Shown here piece by piece: positions 25,983 through 34,658 of a stretch of 64,000 bases of DNA. The DNA comes from Opitutia bacterium (lineage in GTDB: Bacteria; Verrucomicrobiota; Verrucomicrobiia; Opitutales; Opitutaceae): contig JACRHT010000004.1 of NCBI GenBank assembly GCA_016217545.1, forward strand, positions 124,001 through 188,000, read 5' to 3'. The notes beneath the pieces were generated by a model, which saw nothing but the letters and a program-made list of their open reading frames with translations, searched no databases and was not told the DNA's origin. The translations under genes were made by a program, and so were the position numbers. Every line of letters starts with the position of its first letter. The stretch's first letter is position 1.

Positions 25983-26006
25983 CCTCAAACGATCGGCGGA
26001 AGAAAG
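25931..26006 (+). repeat. attC-like palindromic element, copy A
   Basis: Core hairpin CGGGC-TGC-GCCCG (25959-25971), flanked by CAGACAACGA and TCGTGTCTG (pairing with one bulge), then GACCTCAAACGATCGGCGGA directly before the next gene. Shares GCGAACCA, the GGGC-loop-GCCC core, CGTGTCTGACCT and CGGCGGAAG with copy B. It resembles integron attC 3' halves such as TTAACTCAAGCGTT but lacks an exact GTTRRRY box. Confidence 0.6.
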
Positions 26007-26324
26007 ATGAAGACACTTTTCCCAGAGCGCGTCACTAGATTGGGATTTCTCGTGCGGTGCGTCCTTGTGGGACTCCTGACAGTTCCCGTGAGATTGCACT
26101 TTCAGATCGTTCGCGAAGACACGTGGCCCCTTTGGGATTGGCTCGGCATCGGATTGATGGTCGCGCTCGCCGCCTACTCTGTGGTTTTCATCTCGATTCC
26201 GCGCGGTGTCGATGTCGGCATCTCGAAGGTTTTCTCGGGCCTACTCTCGCTAGTTCCGATGGTGAATGTGGTGTTCGGGTTGTTCCTGCTATTCACGAAG
26301 ACCGATGCCCTTCGCAGATCCTAA
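26007..26324 (+). CDS. Small membrane protein of unknown function
   Basis: 105 residues with three predicted membrane helices: about 12-32 (LGFLVRCVLVGLLTVPV), 46-64 (LGIGLMVALAAYSVVFIS) and 78-98 (FSGLLSLVPMVNVVFGLFLLF). The layout resembles short DUF805-like inner-membrane proteins, but no motif secures that. It starts right after element A with GGCGGAAGAAAG acting as the leader. About 160 non-coding bases follow before the next gene. Lower GC than the chromosome average of the window. Confidence 0.6.
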   Translation: MKTLFPERVTRLGFLVRCVLVGLLTVPVRLHFQIVREDTWPLWDWLGIGLMVALAAYSVVFISIPRGVDVGISKVFSGLLSLVPMVNVVFGLFLLFTKTDALRRS

Positions 26325-26410
26325 AAGAGCCGATCCAGCAGTCCTCGCAGCCATCATCATTATTGAAATGTTCGGGAAGCTGAAACCGTGACAATTTTCA
26401 TTGGCCTCAG

Positions 26411-26485
26411 AAAACCGAACCAATCCTCTCAGCCGACTCGGGGCTCCGCCCCTCCGTGTCTGACCTTGGACGTCGTCGGCGGAAG
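26411..26485 (+). repeat. attC-like palindromic element, copy B
   Basis: Core hairpin GGGGC-TCC-GCCCC (26440-26452), preceded by CCGAACCAATC and followed by TCCGTGTCTGACCTTGGACG and TCGTCGGCGGAAG directly before the ATG of the next gene. Same order of blocks as copies A and C. Confidence 0.6.
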
Positions 26486-27082
26486 ATGAAGACGTCACAG
26501 GCCATACTCTTATTCGCGATCGCGACGGTGGCAAAATCCGGCGAGCCTGATGCCGCGACAATCCTCTCCGAGGTGCGACCGATCATTTCGGCTCCGGACC
26601 AATGGGCAGACATGTCACAGGGGGTCGACACACTCGCGGCGCTCGCAAAACGCTGCAAAGAAAAGAACAAAGACGCTGTGGAGAGCTTTGGTCAGAGTTT
26701 GGCCAGTTATCGCGCCTTTTTTGCCGACCACCGATTTGCGATGTCGACGGATGAGCGAATCGCTTTGTCAGGCATAATTTTGGCCTATGAAGCTCGGTTT
26801 GCGAGTGAGAGAGCGTGCATTCTGGCGTCCTGGCGTGAACATCCTGATCAAGACCGCGGCTGCCTTGAGTCCTCCGCCCTCGCGCTATTCCCTGCGGACT
26901 TCGAGTTGGAGCGATGTGCCTCGCTGTTTGCGGGGCACAATACAAATAAGTCCCGACCCAATGAGTTGGCGGGTGTTTATATTGAAGTCGTGAGGATCTA
27001 CGGGCGACTGATGGCGTCGCTCGCACCCGAGCCGATCCCGAGCGCCACCGACAACTCCGGGGCTACGCCCCGTCGTGGCTGA
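26486..27082 (+). CDS. Putative secreted orphan protein in the cassette-like patch
   Basis: 198 residues with an N-terminal hydrophobic segment (MKTSQAILLFAIATVAKSGEP) that looks like a signal peptide. The rest is helical, with four Cys (in AKRCKEK, ERACILA, RGCLES and LERCASL) that could form disulfides. Not recognised. The ATG at 26486 follows element B directly; an upstream GTG at 26456 would start inside the element and is disfavoured. The tail SATDNSGATPRRG and the stop lie in element C. Confidence 0.6.
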   Translation: MKTSQAILLFAIATVAKSGEPDAATILSEVRPIISAPDQWADMSQGVDTLAALAKRCKEKNKDAVESFGQSLASYRAFFADHRFAMSTDERIALSGIILAYEARFASERACILASWREHPDQDRGCLESSALALFPADFELERCASLFAGHNTNKSRPNELAGVYIEVVRIYGRLMASLAPEPIPSATDNSGATPRRG

Positions 27083-27098
27083 GCTCAAACGAGCAGAC
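27017..27098 (+). repeat. attC-like palindromic element, copy C
   Basis: The most complete palindrome of the set. Core GGGGC-TAC-GCCCC (27059-27071), next pair GCCACCGAC / GTCGTGGC, then the outer GTCGCTCG...CGAGCC on the left opposite GAGCTCAAACGAGCAGAC on the right. The next gene starts immediately afterwards. Shares CGA(A/G)CC(A/G)ATC and the TGA(C/G)CTCAAACG block with copy A. Confidence 0.6.
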
Positions 27099-27515
27099 AT
27101 GGCTGTCTCTTATTTGATCAAAGCTCCACGTCTCGACTCCAATGCGGCGGCTTTCACCTTCCCCGCGCAGAAAACGATGTATGGCGCCAAGCGCATCGCG
27201 GCGGGCGACACGATCTACCTCGTCGACTCGGAGAACGAAGGCGGCGTCGGCCTCGTCGCGCGCGGGGTCGTCACGGCGGCAGAACCGACACCGCGCAAGC
27301 CCGGCGTGGCGCGCCAGACGCCGCGCGTCAGCATCACCGTCAAGCGCACCGCGCTCGCCCGGCGACGGCTAGGCCGCGCGGAATTGAAGCCGTTCTCCAA
27401 CTGGAAAGACGGCCGCCCGGAGACCGAGCTGAACTTCAAGTTCTACCGCCAAGCCACGAACAAGATCGGCGGCATCTCCTCCGCCGCCGCGGCGTTTCTC
27501 GAGGGGTTCTTTTGA
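27099..27515 (+). CDS. EVE/PUA-like small protein
   Basis: 138 residues starting MAVSYLIKAPRLDSN. The central part (AAGDTIYLVDSENEGGVGLVARGVVTAAEP) resembles the beta-barrel of EVE/PUA-type domains, which bind modified nucleotides or RNA, but I cannot place it in a named family. Its GC content is like the main chromosome, unlike the three genes before it, and no element follows it. It may therefore be the chromosomal flank of the array or its last cassette. Confidence 0.55.
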   Translation: MAVSYLIKAPRLDSNAAAFTFPAQKTMYGAKRIAAGDTIYLVDSENEGGVGLVARGVVTAAEPTPRKPGVARQTPRVSITVKRTALARRRLGRAELKPFSNWKDGRPETELNFKFYRQATNKIGGISSAAAAFLEGFF

Positions 27516-27612
27516 CCTCGCGGCCCGGTCCGCAGGTCGTTCGAGCTCGATCCTGCGGCGCTCCGCGGGGCGAAACGGACTAAGAAATCCGCGGCTGGCT
27601 CGTTAACCTGAC

Positions 27613-28245
27613 ATGCGCACCGCACAACGCTTCGTGATCCTCGGAATCGCATCGTCGCTCACGGCCGGCCCGATCGTCATGGCCTGCCTCGTCGAGCCCG
27701 AGTTCAAGCCGCCGCAAGTCGCCTTCGCTCCGGCATCGATCATCGTGACCGTGCCGGCGCCGAAACTCCGGACCGGCGCACTGCTTTCGCCGATGGGATG
27801 GTCCTGCGGCGGCGCGGTCGTCTTGCCGAAGCCGCCCGCCATCGACGGCTTGGTCGACTTGTTCGGCTCGGTCGCCAATCTCCGCACCGCGATGGCCAGT
27901 GATCGCGTCTCCTTCGCCAGCGACGAGTTCACTGTCACCCCGCCCTGCGACCTCGGCCAGCTCGGAGATCCGGAAATACCCGACCCCACCCGCCTGCGAA
28001 ATCTGCTGCTCGACGACGCGAGCTACGACTGGGCGGGCGATTTTTTCGAAACCGAGGAACCCGTCTTCACCACCAAGCTGTCGTTCGCATCGGACGCGCG
28101 AACTGTGGTGGCGGAAATCGCCCCAAAATCCGGGACGGTGCGGATCCTCGTCGACACCCGCGAAACCGGCCGCGCCAAACTCCGCCTGCCTCCCCCGGAA
28201 CTCGAAGCGCTGCTCGCGGACGTCGCCGCAGGCGTTTGCCGCTGA
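27613..28245 (+). CDS. Putative exported protein of unknown function
   Basis: 210 residues with an N-terminal signal (MRTAQRFVILGIASSLTAGPIVMAC); VMAC could be a weak lipobox, so a lipoprotein is possible. The mature part is Pro-rich at first (PPQVAFAPASIIVTVPAPK) and then has a negatively charged C-terminal domain with FSFASD-like strands. Its mid-region repeats the block VSFASDEFTVTPP / LSFASDARTVVAE. No family recognised. It is followed after 91 bp by a VOC-domain gene. Confidence 0.55.
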   Translation: MRTAQRFVILGIASSLTAGPIVMACLVEPEFKPPQVAFAPASIIVTVPAPKLRTGALLSPMGWSCGGAVVLPKPPAIDGLVDLFGSVANLRTAMASDRVSFASDEFTVTPPCDLGQLGDPEIPDPTRLRNLLLDDASYDWAGDFFETEEPVFTTKLSFASDARTVVAEIAPKSGTVRILVDTRETGRAKLRLPPPELEALLADVAAGVCR

Positions 28246-28336
28246 CCAAGCCACCGGCCGGCTCCGAGGGAGAAATCGCGGCCAGCCTGTCCGCTGCGGG
28301 CCCGGTCGCTCGTTGGAGTTCTGTTCCCCCGCCACC

Positions 28337-28753
28337 ATGATCCAACAGCTGTTCATCGATGTCCCGGTCGCCGACCTGCCCAAGTCGCTCGCCTTTTTCC
28401 AATCACTCGGCTTCGCCGCGGACCCGCAGTTCACCGGCGATGCCACCGCCTGCGTCATCGTCAACGACTCCATCTCGCTCATGTTGATGACGCACTCCCA
28501 GTTTCGCCAATTCACTCCCAAGGCCGTCTGCGACACGAGCCAGGCGGTCGAAATCCTGTTCTGCCTGCGCTGCGAGAGTCGCGAGGAAGTCGACGCCCTC
28601 GTCTCCAAGGCCCTCGCGGCCGGCGGCACGACCTACGACAAGGCCGAGGATTTCGGCTTCATGTATTCGCACAGCTTCGTCGACCTCGATGGCCACGGCT
28701 GGGGGCTCACGCACCTGAGCGGACCGCCGCCGCGTCCCTCCTCCCCCGCCTGA
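28337..28753 (+). CDS. VOC (glyoxalase/bleomycin-resistance fold) family protein
   Basis: 138 residues with the paired beta-alpha-beta-beta-beta modules of the vicinal-oxygen-chelate superfamily: FIDVPVADLPKSLAFFQSLGF at the N-terminus and SFVDLDGHGWGLTHL at the C-terminus. Members include glyoxalases, dioxygenases and resistance proteins. The metal ligands are not all evident here, and the substrate is unknown. The ATG at 28337 gives the canonical start. Convergent with the ClC gene. Confidence 0.85.
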   Translation: MIQQLFIDVPVADLPKSLAFFQSLGFAADPQFTGDATACVIVNDSISLMLMTHSQFRQFTPKAVCDTSQAVEILFCLRCESREEVDALVSKALAAGGTTYDKAEDFGFMYSHSFVDLDGHGWGLTHLSGPPPRPSSPA

Positions 28754-28780
28754 TCGCGCCGCCTCCGCACCGCTCTCGTC

Positions 28781-30661
28781 TCACGCGGTCGCGCCCGACG
28801 CCGGCGACTTTTCCGACAACGCCAGCAACAGGTCCGTCTTCGACAAGCTGCCGAGCAACCGGCCGTCGCCGTCGAGCACGGGCAGGCGCTCGGCGCTGAC
28901 TTCGCGGAAGCGCTTCAGGCCGTCGCTCAACGGCTGGTCGGCGCGCACCGTCGGGAAATCGTCGCGTAGGATGTCGCTCGCGCGCACCACCTCCGCCAGC
29001 TCGGGCTGGAGCAGGAACGGCTTGATGTCGTGCAACGAGACCACGCCTGCGTAACGACCGTCGGCGTCGAGCACGTAGAGATTGTTCACGCGATTGGCCA
29101 GGAACAGGCGGCCGATGTCGCCGAACGACGCCCCGCGCGCCACCGTCGGCGGCTCGGTGCGCATGAGTTCGCCGACCTTCACCGGCACCGCGGCCGGCGC
29201 GGGCACGGGGTGTTCGACCGCCTTGCGCTTGAGCGACTCGCTGTAGATCGATTCGCCCTCGAGGCTCTTCGCCGTGAAATACGCCACCACGCTGCACACC
29301 ATCAGCGGCAGGATGATGTCGTAGCTCAGCGTCATCTCGAACAGCATGATGATCGCCATCACCGGCGCATGGCTGGCCGCCGAGAGAAAAGCTCCCATGC
29401 CCACCAGCGCGATCGTGCGCGGATCGATGCCGCCGCCCGGCCAGAGCATCTGCACGCCCTGCCCGAACACATAGCCCGCGCCCGCGCCCATGAAGAGCGA
29501 CGGCGTGAACACACCGCCCGGCGCGCCCGAGCCGAACGAGGCACACGTGGCGAGCCACTTGCACCACACGATCAGCAGCAGCGCGCTCCACACGTAGTGG
29601 CCCTGCAACACGTCCACGACCACCGAGTAGCCGTTGCCGCACACCTCGGGCACCTTCACCGCGAGGATGCCGACGCACAAACCGCCGAGCCCCAGCCGCA
29701 CGATCGGCGGCAGCGACAGGCTCCGGAAAAATCCTTCCGCCAGACGCAGGCTGCGCAGGAACCACGGCGCCAGCGCGCCGACGATCAGCCCGAGCACCAC
29801 GTAGGCGACCATCTCCCACGCCGTGTGCATCTCGTAGCTCGGCACGGCGTAGAGTTTGCTCGCGTTGGTCATCACCCGCAGCGTCAACGCCGCCGTGACC
29901 GCCGAAATGACGAGCGGCCCGAGGCTCTCCATCGCGATCGTGCCGAGGATGATTTCCGCCACGAAGAACGAGCCCGCGATCGGCGCGTTGTAGGCCGAGG
30001 CGATGCCCGCCGCCGCGCCGCACGCCACCAGCAGGCGCTGCTTCGGCGCGCTCAAGCCCAGCCAGCGCCCGAGCCGCGACGAGGCCACCGCGGCCAGCTG
30101 CACGAGCGGACCCTCGCGGCCGATCGAGCCGCCCGAGCCGATCGTGAACATCGCCGCCACGCTCTTCACCAGACTCGCGCGCGCCGGCACGTAGCCGTTG
30201 CCGATGACGATGGCCTCCATGTAGTCCGTCGCGCCCTGCTTGCCCGCGAAACGCTCGCCGAGTTTCAAAATCAAACCCGCCGCCACGCCGCCCGCCGCCG
30301 GCACGAGCACCACCGCCCACACCGGAATCTGCCGCATCGTCTCGACGACACCCGCCCGCGAACCGGTCAGCAACACGTGCACGCCCTCCGTCAAGCTCGT
30401 GAACGCCACCGCCGCCAACGCGCCGAGGAAACCCGCCAGCGCCGACCAGAACAGCGTGATCTGCCACTCGGTCGGATGGAGCTTTTCCTGGAGCCAGAGG
30501 CGCCGCGCGAGCAGCTTCATGAGCTGCTGGTGGCTGACGTTCAGCAACCGCTCGAACGACAGCCGCGCCCGCTGCTTCTCCTTGGCCAGGGCCTGTTGCT
30601 GCGCGGCGGACTGCGCGTCGGCAGGCGGAGGAGGCGGCACTGGAGTGAAGTCCTGCGACAT
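28781..30661 (-). CDS. ClC-family chloride channel/antiporter with CBS pair
   Basis: A 626-residue inner-membrane ClC protein. Selectivity-filter motifs are visible: GSGGSIGREGPLVQLAA (the GREGP loop), GSGAPGGVFTPSLFMGAG, and helix-N-like sequence. The second conserved ClC block VACGAAAGIASAYNAPIAGSFFVAE is present. The C-terminal roughly 130 residues form two CBS domains (GELMRTEPPTVARGASFGDIG...; ASDILRDDFPTVRADQPL), which usually bind adenine nucleotides and gate the channel. The N-terminus before the membrane part is long and Pro/Gln-rich. The start chosen (complement at 30659-30661) opens with MSQDFTPV; a nearby upstream ATG (30673) is possible. Confidence 0.92.
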   Translation of the reverse strand: MSQDFTPVPPPPPADAQSAAQQQALAKEKQRARLSFERLLNVSHQQLMKLLARRLWLQEKLHPTEWQITLFWSALAGFLGALAAVAFTSLTEGVHVLLTGSRAGVVETMRQIPVWAVVLVPAAGGVAAGLILKLGERFAGKQGATDYMEAIVIGNGYVPARASLVKSVAAMFTIGSGGSIGREGPLVQLAAVASSRLGRWLGLSAPKQRLLVACGAAAGIASAYNAPIAGSFFVAEIILGTIAMESLGPLVISAVTAALTLRVMTNASKLYAVPSYEMHTAWEMVAYVVLGLIVGALAPWFLRSLRLAEGFFRSLSLPPIVRLGLGGLCVGILAVKVPEVCGNGYSVVVDVLQGHYVWSALLLIVWCKWLATCASFGSGAPGGVFTPSLFMGAGAGYVFGQGVQMLWPGGGIDPRTIALVGMGAFLSAASHAPVMAIIMLFEMTLSYDIILPLMVCSVVAYFTAKSLEGESIYSESLKRKAVEHPVPAPAAVPVKVGELMRTEPPTVARGASFGDIGRLFLANRVNNLYVLDADGRYAGVVSLHDIKPFLLQPELAEVVRASDILRDDFPTVRADQPLSDGLKRFREVSAERLPVLDGDGRLLGSLSKTDLLLALSEKSPASGATA

Positions 30662-30837
30662 CGGGAAAACCATCACGCCCGGGCCGAACGACGAACCGGC
30701 GACGCGATACCCGAAGCAACTCCGCCCGACCCGGCGGCGCAAGTCGATTGGTGCACGCACGGGCCGTTCCGGGAAGTTCCCGCGCTTGATAAATCGGATT
30801 GGCGGCCTGCATCGGAGCCCGCAACCTCCGCTCCGCC

Positions 30838-31380
30838 GTGGCCGCCCAGAAAAAATCCCGCCGTTCCGCCTCGCCCAAGCCCGCCCGCCTCGCTTGGGGC
30901 GCGATCAAGTTGTTCGCGATGGACGTCGACGGCGTGCTGACCGACGGCACCGTGCGCATCCACTCCGACGGCACGGAATCGAAGAATTTCTCCATCCTCG
31001 ACGGCATGGGCCTCGTGCGCCTCCGCAAAGCCGGCGTCGCGCTCGCGTGGATTTCCGGCCGCGCCTCGGGTGCGACCACCGCGCGCGCTACCGAGCTGCA
31101 GATTCCCCACCTCATCCAAGGCCGCACCGACAAGCTCGTCGCACTCCAGGAACTCGCCGCTCAACTCGGCCTGTCCGCCGCCGAAGCCTGCTACATGGGC
31201 GACGACGACATCGACGCCTCCGCCATCGCGTGGGCCGGCATCGGCGTCGCCCCGCGCGAAGCGATGCCCGCCGCGCTGAAGGTCGCCAAATTCATCCCGC
31301 CGCGCGCCGCCGGCCACGGCGCCGTGCGCGAAGTATGTGAACAAATCCTCGCCGCCCGCGGTCGGAAGGCAGCCTCGTGA
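30838..31380 (+). CDS. kdsC: 3-deoxy-D-manno-octulosonate 8-phosphate phosphatase
   Basis: A 180-residue C0-type HAD phosphatase that removes phosphate from KDO-8-P in lipid A-core synthesis. Seen: catalytic Asp29/Asp31 in MDVDGVLTDG, the ISGRASG motif II region, a Lys in TDKLVAL and GDDDIDASAI as motif III. The GTG at 30838 is preferred because it gives the normal short N-terminus; an in-frame TTG at 30799 is less likely. Its stop overlaps the GTG of lptC (GTGA), so it is the first gene of the LPS export operon. Confidence 0.92.
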   Translation: MAAQKKSRRSASPKPARLAWGAIKLFAMDVDGVLTDGTVRIHSDGTESKNFSILDGMGLVRLRKAGVALAWISGRASGATTARATELQIPHLIQGRTDKLVALQELAAQLGLSAAEACYMGDDDIDASAIAWAGIGVAPREAMPAALKVAKFIPPRAAGHGAVREVCEQILAARGRKAAS

Positions 31381-31904
31381 GTTTTTTCGCGCGCTTCTCC
31401 CTCGCCTTGTCATCGCGAGGCCCGCAACGCGGGCCGTGGCGATCCAGCTGGATGGCCGCGTCGGTTCGCTGCGCGACCCTCCTCGCCATGACAGGAGGAA
31501 CTTGGCTCTCCGCTCCCGCCCAGACGAGCACGCGCATCGCCAACGACGCCCCGATCGTGAACTTCCGCCTGCCCACGTTCACGCCCGACGGCTTCCGCCA
31601 GTGGCTCGTCCGCGGCACCGAGGCGCGCCTGATCTCCTCGAAGGAAATCGACGTTCGCGAGCTCACCCTGACCGTCTTCACCGCCGATGTGCAGGACCGC
31701 ATCGACACGATGCTGCTCAGCCCCGCGGCCACCATTTACACCGACACGCAAATCGCCACCGGCCCGAGCACGATCCGCGTGCTGACCGACGCCCTCGAGG
31801 CCACCGGCGAGCAGTGGACCTACGACCACCGGGAGAAAAGGGTTTCCATGCGCAAGAACGTGCGCGTAACGTTCCGCGCCGAATTGAAGAACCTGCTGCA
31901 ATGA
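31377..31904 (+). CDS. lptC: LPS export protein LptC-like, with a repeat-encoded insertion in its N-terminus
   Basis: 175 residues. The C-terminal 120 residues form an LptC/LptA-like beta-jellyroll (VNFRLPTFTPDGFRQWLVRGTEARLISSKEIDVRELTLTVF...). Position between kdsC and lptA, with overlaps on both sides (GTGA, ATGA), supports LptC, the bitopic partner that hands LPS from LptB2FG to LptA. The N-terminus is odd: after MSFFARFSLA about 31 residues (LSSRGPQRGP...LLAMTGG) are translated from a dispersed palindrome, and then TWLSAPAQTS continues. Removal of the insert would still leave a short hydrophobic signal. Whether the insert disturbs membrane anchoring cannot be told from sequence. Confidence 0.8.
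   Translation: MSFFARFSLALSSRGPQRGPWRSSWMAASVRCATLLAMTGGTWLSAPAQTSTRIANDAPIVNFRLPTFTPDGFRQWLVRGTEARLISSKEIDVRELTLTVFTADVQDRIDTMLLSPAATIYTDTQIATGPSTIRVLTDALEATGEQWTYDHREKRVSMRKNVRVTFRAELKNLLQ
31407..31497. repeat. Dispersed palindromic repeat inserted in the lptC coding sequence
   Basis: A large palindrome. The outer arms are TTGTCATCGCGAGG at the left and CCTCGCCATGACAGG at the right; inside are GGCCCGC/GCGGGCC, GATCCAGCTGGAT and smaller stems. It is of the type TCAT(C/T)GCGAGG...GGCGATCCAG found between genes in many bacteria. Here it is wholly inside lptC and leaves the frame open. Confidence 0.88.
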
Positions 31905-32449
31905 CGATGCCCCGCCTCGCTCTCCTCCTCGCCGCCCTCGCCGGCACGCTCCTCGCGCAAAACGCCGAGACGCAGCCCACCGTCATCACCAGCGACAACT
32001 ACGACGGCCGCAGCACCGACGCCGAGATGACGTCGATCTTCGACGGCCACGTCGTCGTCACCGGCACGAATCTCAAACTCACCTGCGACCGCCTCGAAGT
32101 CGTGGCCATGCGCAGCAAGACCGACCCCACCGCGACCGTCGCCAAGCTCGAACGCTTCAAGTCCCTCATCGCCATCGGCAACGTCCACATCGTCCAGGGC
32201 GACCGCGAAGCCGCGTGCGGCAAGGCCGTCGTGCTGCCCGGCGACAACAAGATCACGCTGAGCGACCGCCCCGTCGTCACCGACCGCGGCGCCGGCTGGA
32301 CCTACACCGGCGACGAGCTCCTGCTCCTCCGCGGCGAGCGTCAGGTGCGCGGCACGAACGTCCGCATCGTCGGCCCGCCGGTGAAGGACCTCGGTTTCGA
32401 CAAGGACAAGAAAGTCGAAGGCGCGCCGGAGGCACCGAAGCAGCCGTGA
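31901..32449 (+). CDS. lptA: LPS transport periplasmic protein LptA-like
   Basis: 182 residues with a signal peptide (MTMPRLALLLAALAGTLLAQ) and an OstA/LptA beta-jellyroll: VITSDNYDGRSTDAEMTSIFDGHVVVTGTNLKLTCDRLEV, then AIGNVHIVQGDREAACGKAVVLPGDNKITL. LptA forms the periplasmic bridge for LPS between LptC and LptD. The ATG overlaps the lptC stop (ATGA). A repeat-filled gap of 151 bp separates it from lptB. Confidence 0.88.
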   Translation: MTMPRLALLLAALAGTLLAQNAETQPTVITSDNYDGRSTDAEMTSIFDGHVVVTGTNLKLTCDRLEVVAMRSKTDPTATVAKLERFKSLIAIGNVHIVQGDREAACGKAVVLPGDNKITLSDRPVVTDRGAGWTYTGDELLLLRGERQVRGTNVRIVGPPVKDLGFDKDKKVEGAPEAPKQP

Positions 32450-32477
32450 ATCGAACTTCGACGAAAGCCGGCGGCGG

Positions 32478-32555
32478 AAGGTGGAGCGCGTTGACCCCAA
32501 CGCGCTTCCCGCGCACGTCGACCTACCAGCGCGTTGGGTTAAACGCGCTCCACCT
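32478..32555. repeat. Dispersed palindromic repeat (GGTGGAGCGCGTT family), copy 2
   Basis: Left arm AAGGTGGAGCGCGTTGACC (32478-32496) with CCAACGCGCTT, and right arm AGCGCGTTGGG...AACGCGCTCCACCT ending at 32555. Same family and same inverted-pair layout as 16564-16642. It lies within the lptA-lptB interval, so any operon transcript contains it. Confidence 0.9.
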
Positions 32556-32600
32556 CGCGAATACGTTTTCAGTCCGGCCGCAAGCACCGACCCTACCCGC

Positions 32601-33347
<747 letters not shown>

Positions 33348-33450
33348 GCTGTCGGCGTTCAGCTCTCAGCCATCAGCTCAACGCCCCTGAAATCACCGTC
33401 TTGCCTCCGTTCTCCAGAGCTGAAAACTGACGGCTGATCGCTGACCGCTC
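33348..33450. repeat. CTCAGC/GCTGAC-type inverted repeat between lptB and hprK
   Basis: GTTCAGCTCTCAGCCATCAG (33359-33378) on the left; GAGCTGAAAACTGACGGCTG and ATCGCTGACCGC on the right, about 40 bases apart, forming an imperfect palindrome. Related sequence forms the linker of the fused E1 at 24229-24260. Confidence 0.7.
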
Positions 33451-33457
33451 CCCGACC

Positions 33458-34504
33458 ATGCCCACCAAAGCCATCAACGGCATCACCGTCTCGCACTTCT
33501 ACGAGACGTATAAGACCAAGCTCCAGCTCGAGCTGCTCACGGGCGAGGAAGGCATGCACCGCCTCATCAAGGAGGGCTCGATCAACCGCCCCTCGCTCGC
33601 GCTCACGGGCTTCTTCAAATATTTCGCGAACAAACGCATTCAGGTCCTCGGCGCCGCCGAGATGACGTTCCTGAAAACGCTCACGCAACGCCAGCAGATC
33701 GAGATCTTCGCCGAGATGGTGAAACGCGGCATCCCGTGCCTCGTCCTCACGCGCAACTACAACGCCACGCACCCGATGCTCGCGGTCTCGCTGGAGATGC
33801 ACCTCCCGATCTTCCGCACGCCGATGATCACGATGAATTTCGTGAACGCGGCCACGCTGTGCGTCGACAACGAGTTCGCCCCGTCCGGCACCGAGCACGC
33901 CACCACGCTCGATATCAAAGGCATCGGCGTGATGATCCGCGGCGACTCCGGCATCGGCAAATCCGAGTGCGCCCTCGCGCTCATCGAGCGCGGCCACTCG
34001 CTCGTCGCCGACGATCTCACCTGCCTGCGCCTCGTCGACGAACGCGAACTCACCGCCAGCTCGCGCGAACTCAACCGCGGCTACATGGAGTGTCGCGGCA
34101 TCGGCATCATCAACATCGCCGAAATGTTCGGCGTGAAAAGCATCCGCCTCGAGAAACGCGTCGACATCGTCGTCACGCTCAAGGAGTGGAGCCCCGAGGT
34201 GATCGAGGAACGCACCGGCCTCGAGGAGAATTTCTACGAGATCCTCGGCGTGAAGGTGCCGCACATTGAATTCTACGTGCGCCCCGGCCGCGACATCGCC
34301 CGCCTTGTCGAAGTGGCCGCGATGGTGCAGGCGCTGAAGATCATGGGGCACGACCCCGCGAAGACTTTCAACGACCGCCTCATCGCGCACATGCAGGAGC
34401 AGGCCGCACAGAAGACCACGACGCACCGCATCGCCGAGCCACGCACGCCGTTCGTCCCGCAGCAGTTTCAGGACGACGAAGAGCCGCCGGCGAACCCGAG
34501 CTGA
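33458..34504 (+). CDS. hprK: HPr kinase/phosphorylase
   Basis: 348 residues. HprK phosphorylates HPr on Ser46, and reverses it, to set carbon regulation. The N-terminal MurF-like domain is followed by the kinase domain with Walker A GDSGIGKS (162-169), the [12 protein letters not shown] segment, and the HprK signature [40 protein letters not shown] forms the C-terminal helix. The tail of about 40 residues is acidic and Pro-rich. In Gram-negative bacteria this gene commonly neighbours lptB and PTS genes; no hpr/ptsH is visible here. Confidence 0.95.
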   Translation: MPTKAINGITVSHFYETYKTKLQLELLTGEEGMHRLIKEGSINRPSLALTGFFKYFANKRIQVLGAAEMTFLKTLTQRQQIEIFAEMVKRGIPCLVLTRNYNATHPMLAVSLEMHLPIFRTPMITMNFVNAATLCVDNEFAPSGTEHATTLDIKGIGVMIRGDSGIGKSECALALIERGHSLVADDLTCLRLVDERELTASSRELNRGYMECRGIGIINIAEMFGVKSIRLEKRVDIVVTLKEWSPEVIEERTGLEENFYEILGVKVPHIEFYVRPGRDIARLVEVAAMVQALKIMGHDPAKTFNDRLIAHMQEQAAQKTTTHRIAEPRTPFVPQQFQDDEEPPANPS

Positions 34505-34508
34505 GGAT

Positions 34509-34624
34509 CAACGGAGAACCAGGGACGGAAAACGGAGGACAGCAGACAGTCCGCCGATTCCGGCTCCGCTCGCCGCCCGCAGTTCTCCGTCACTCCGTGC
34601 GCGGTCGCGCCGTCTTCCGTCCTT
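34509..34624. repeat. ACGGAGAAC/GGACGG-type inverted repeat before rph
   Basis: Left: ACGGAGAACCAGGGACGGAA, AACGGAGGACAG. Right: AGTTCTCCGTCACTCCG and GTCTTCCGTCCTTG (ending 34624). Same vocabulary (GGACGGA, ACGGAGG, CTCCGTCC, TCTTCCG) as the repeat at 61922-62066. Confidence 0.7.
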
Positions 34625-34658
34625 GCCCCCGGCGCGAGCCACGCGTCTGCTAGCGCCC

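Noticed and set aside
28707-31133. An 808-codon minus-strand ORF
   Set aside because: It overlaps the ClC channel in another frame and gives Arg/Gly-rich nonsense; the ClC frame has all family motifs.
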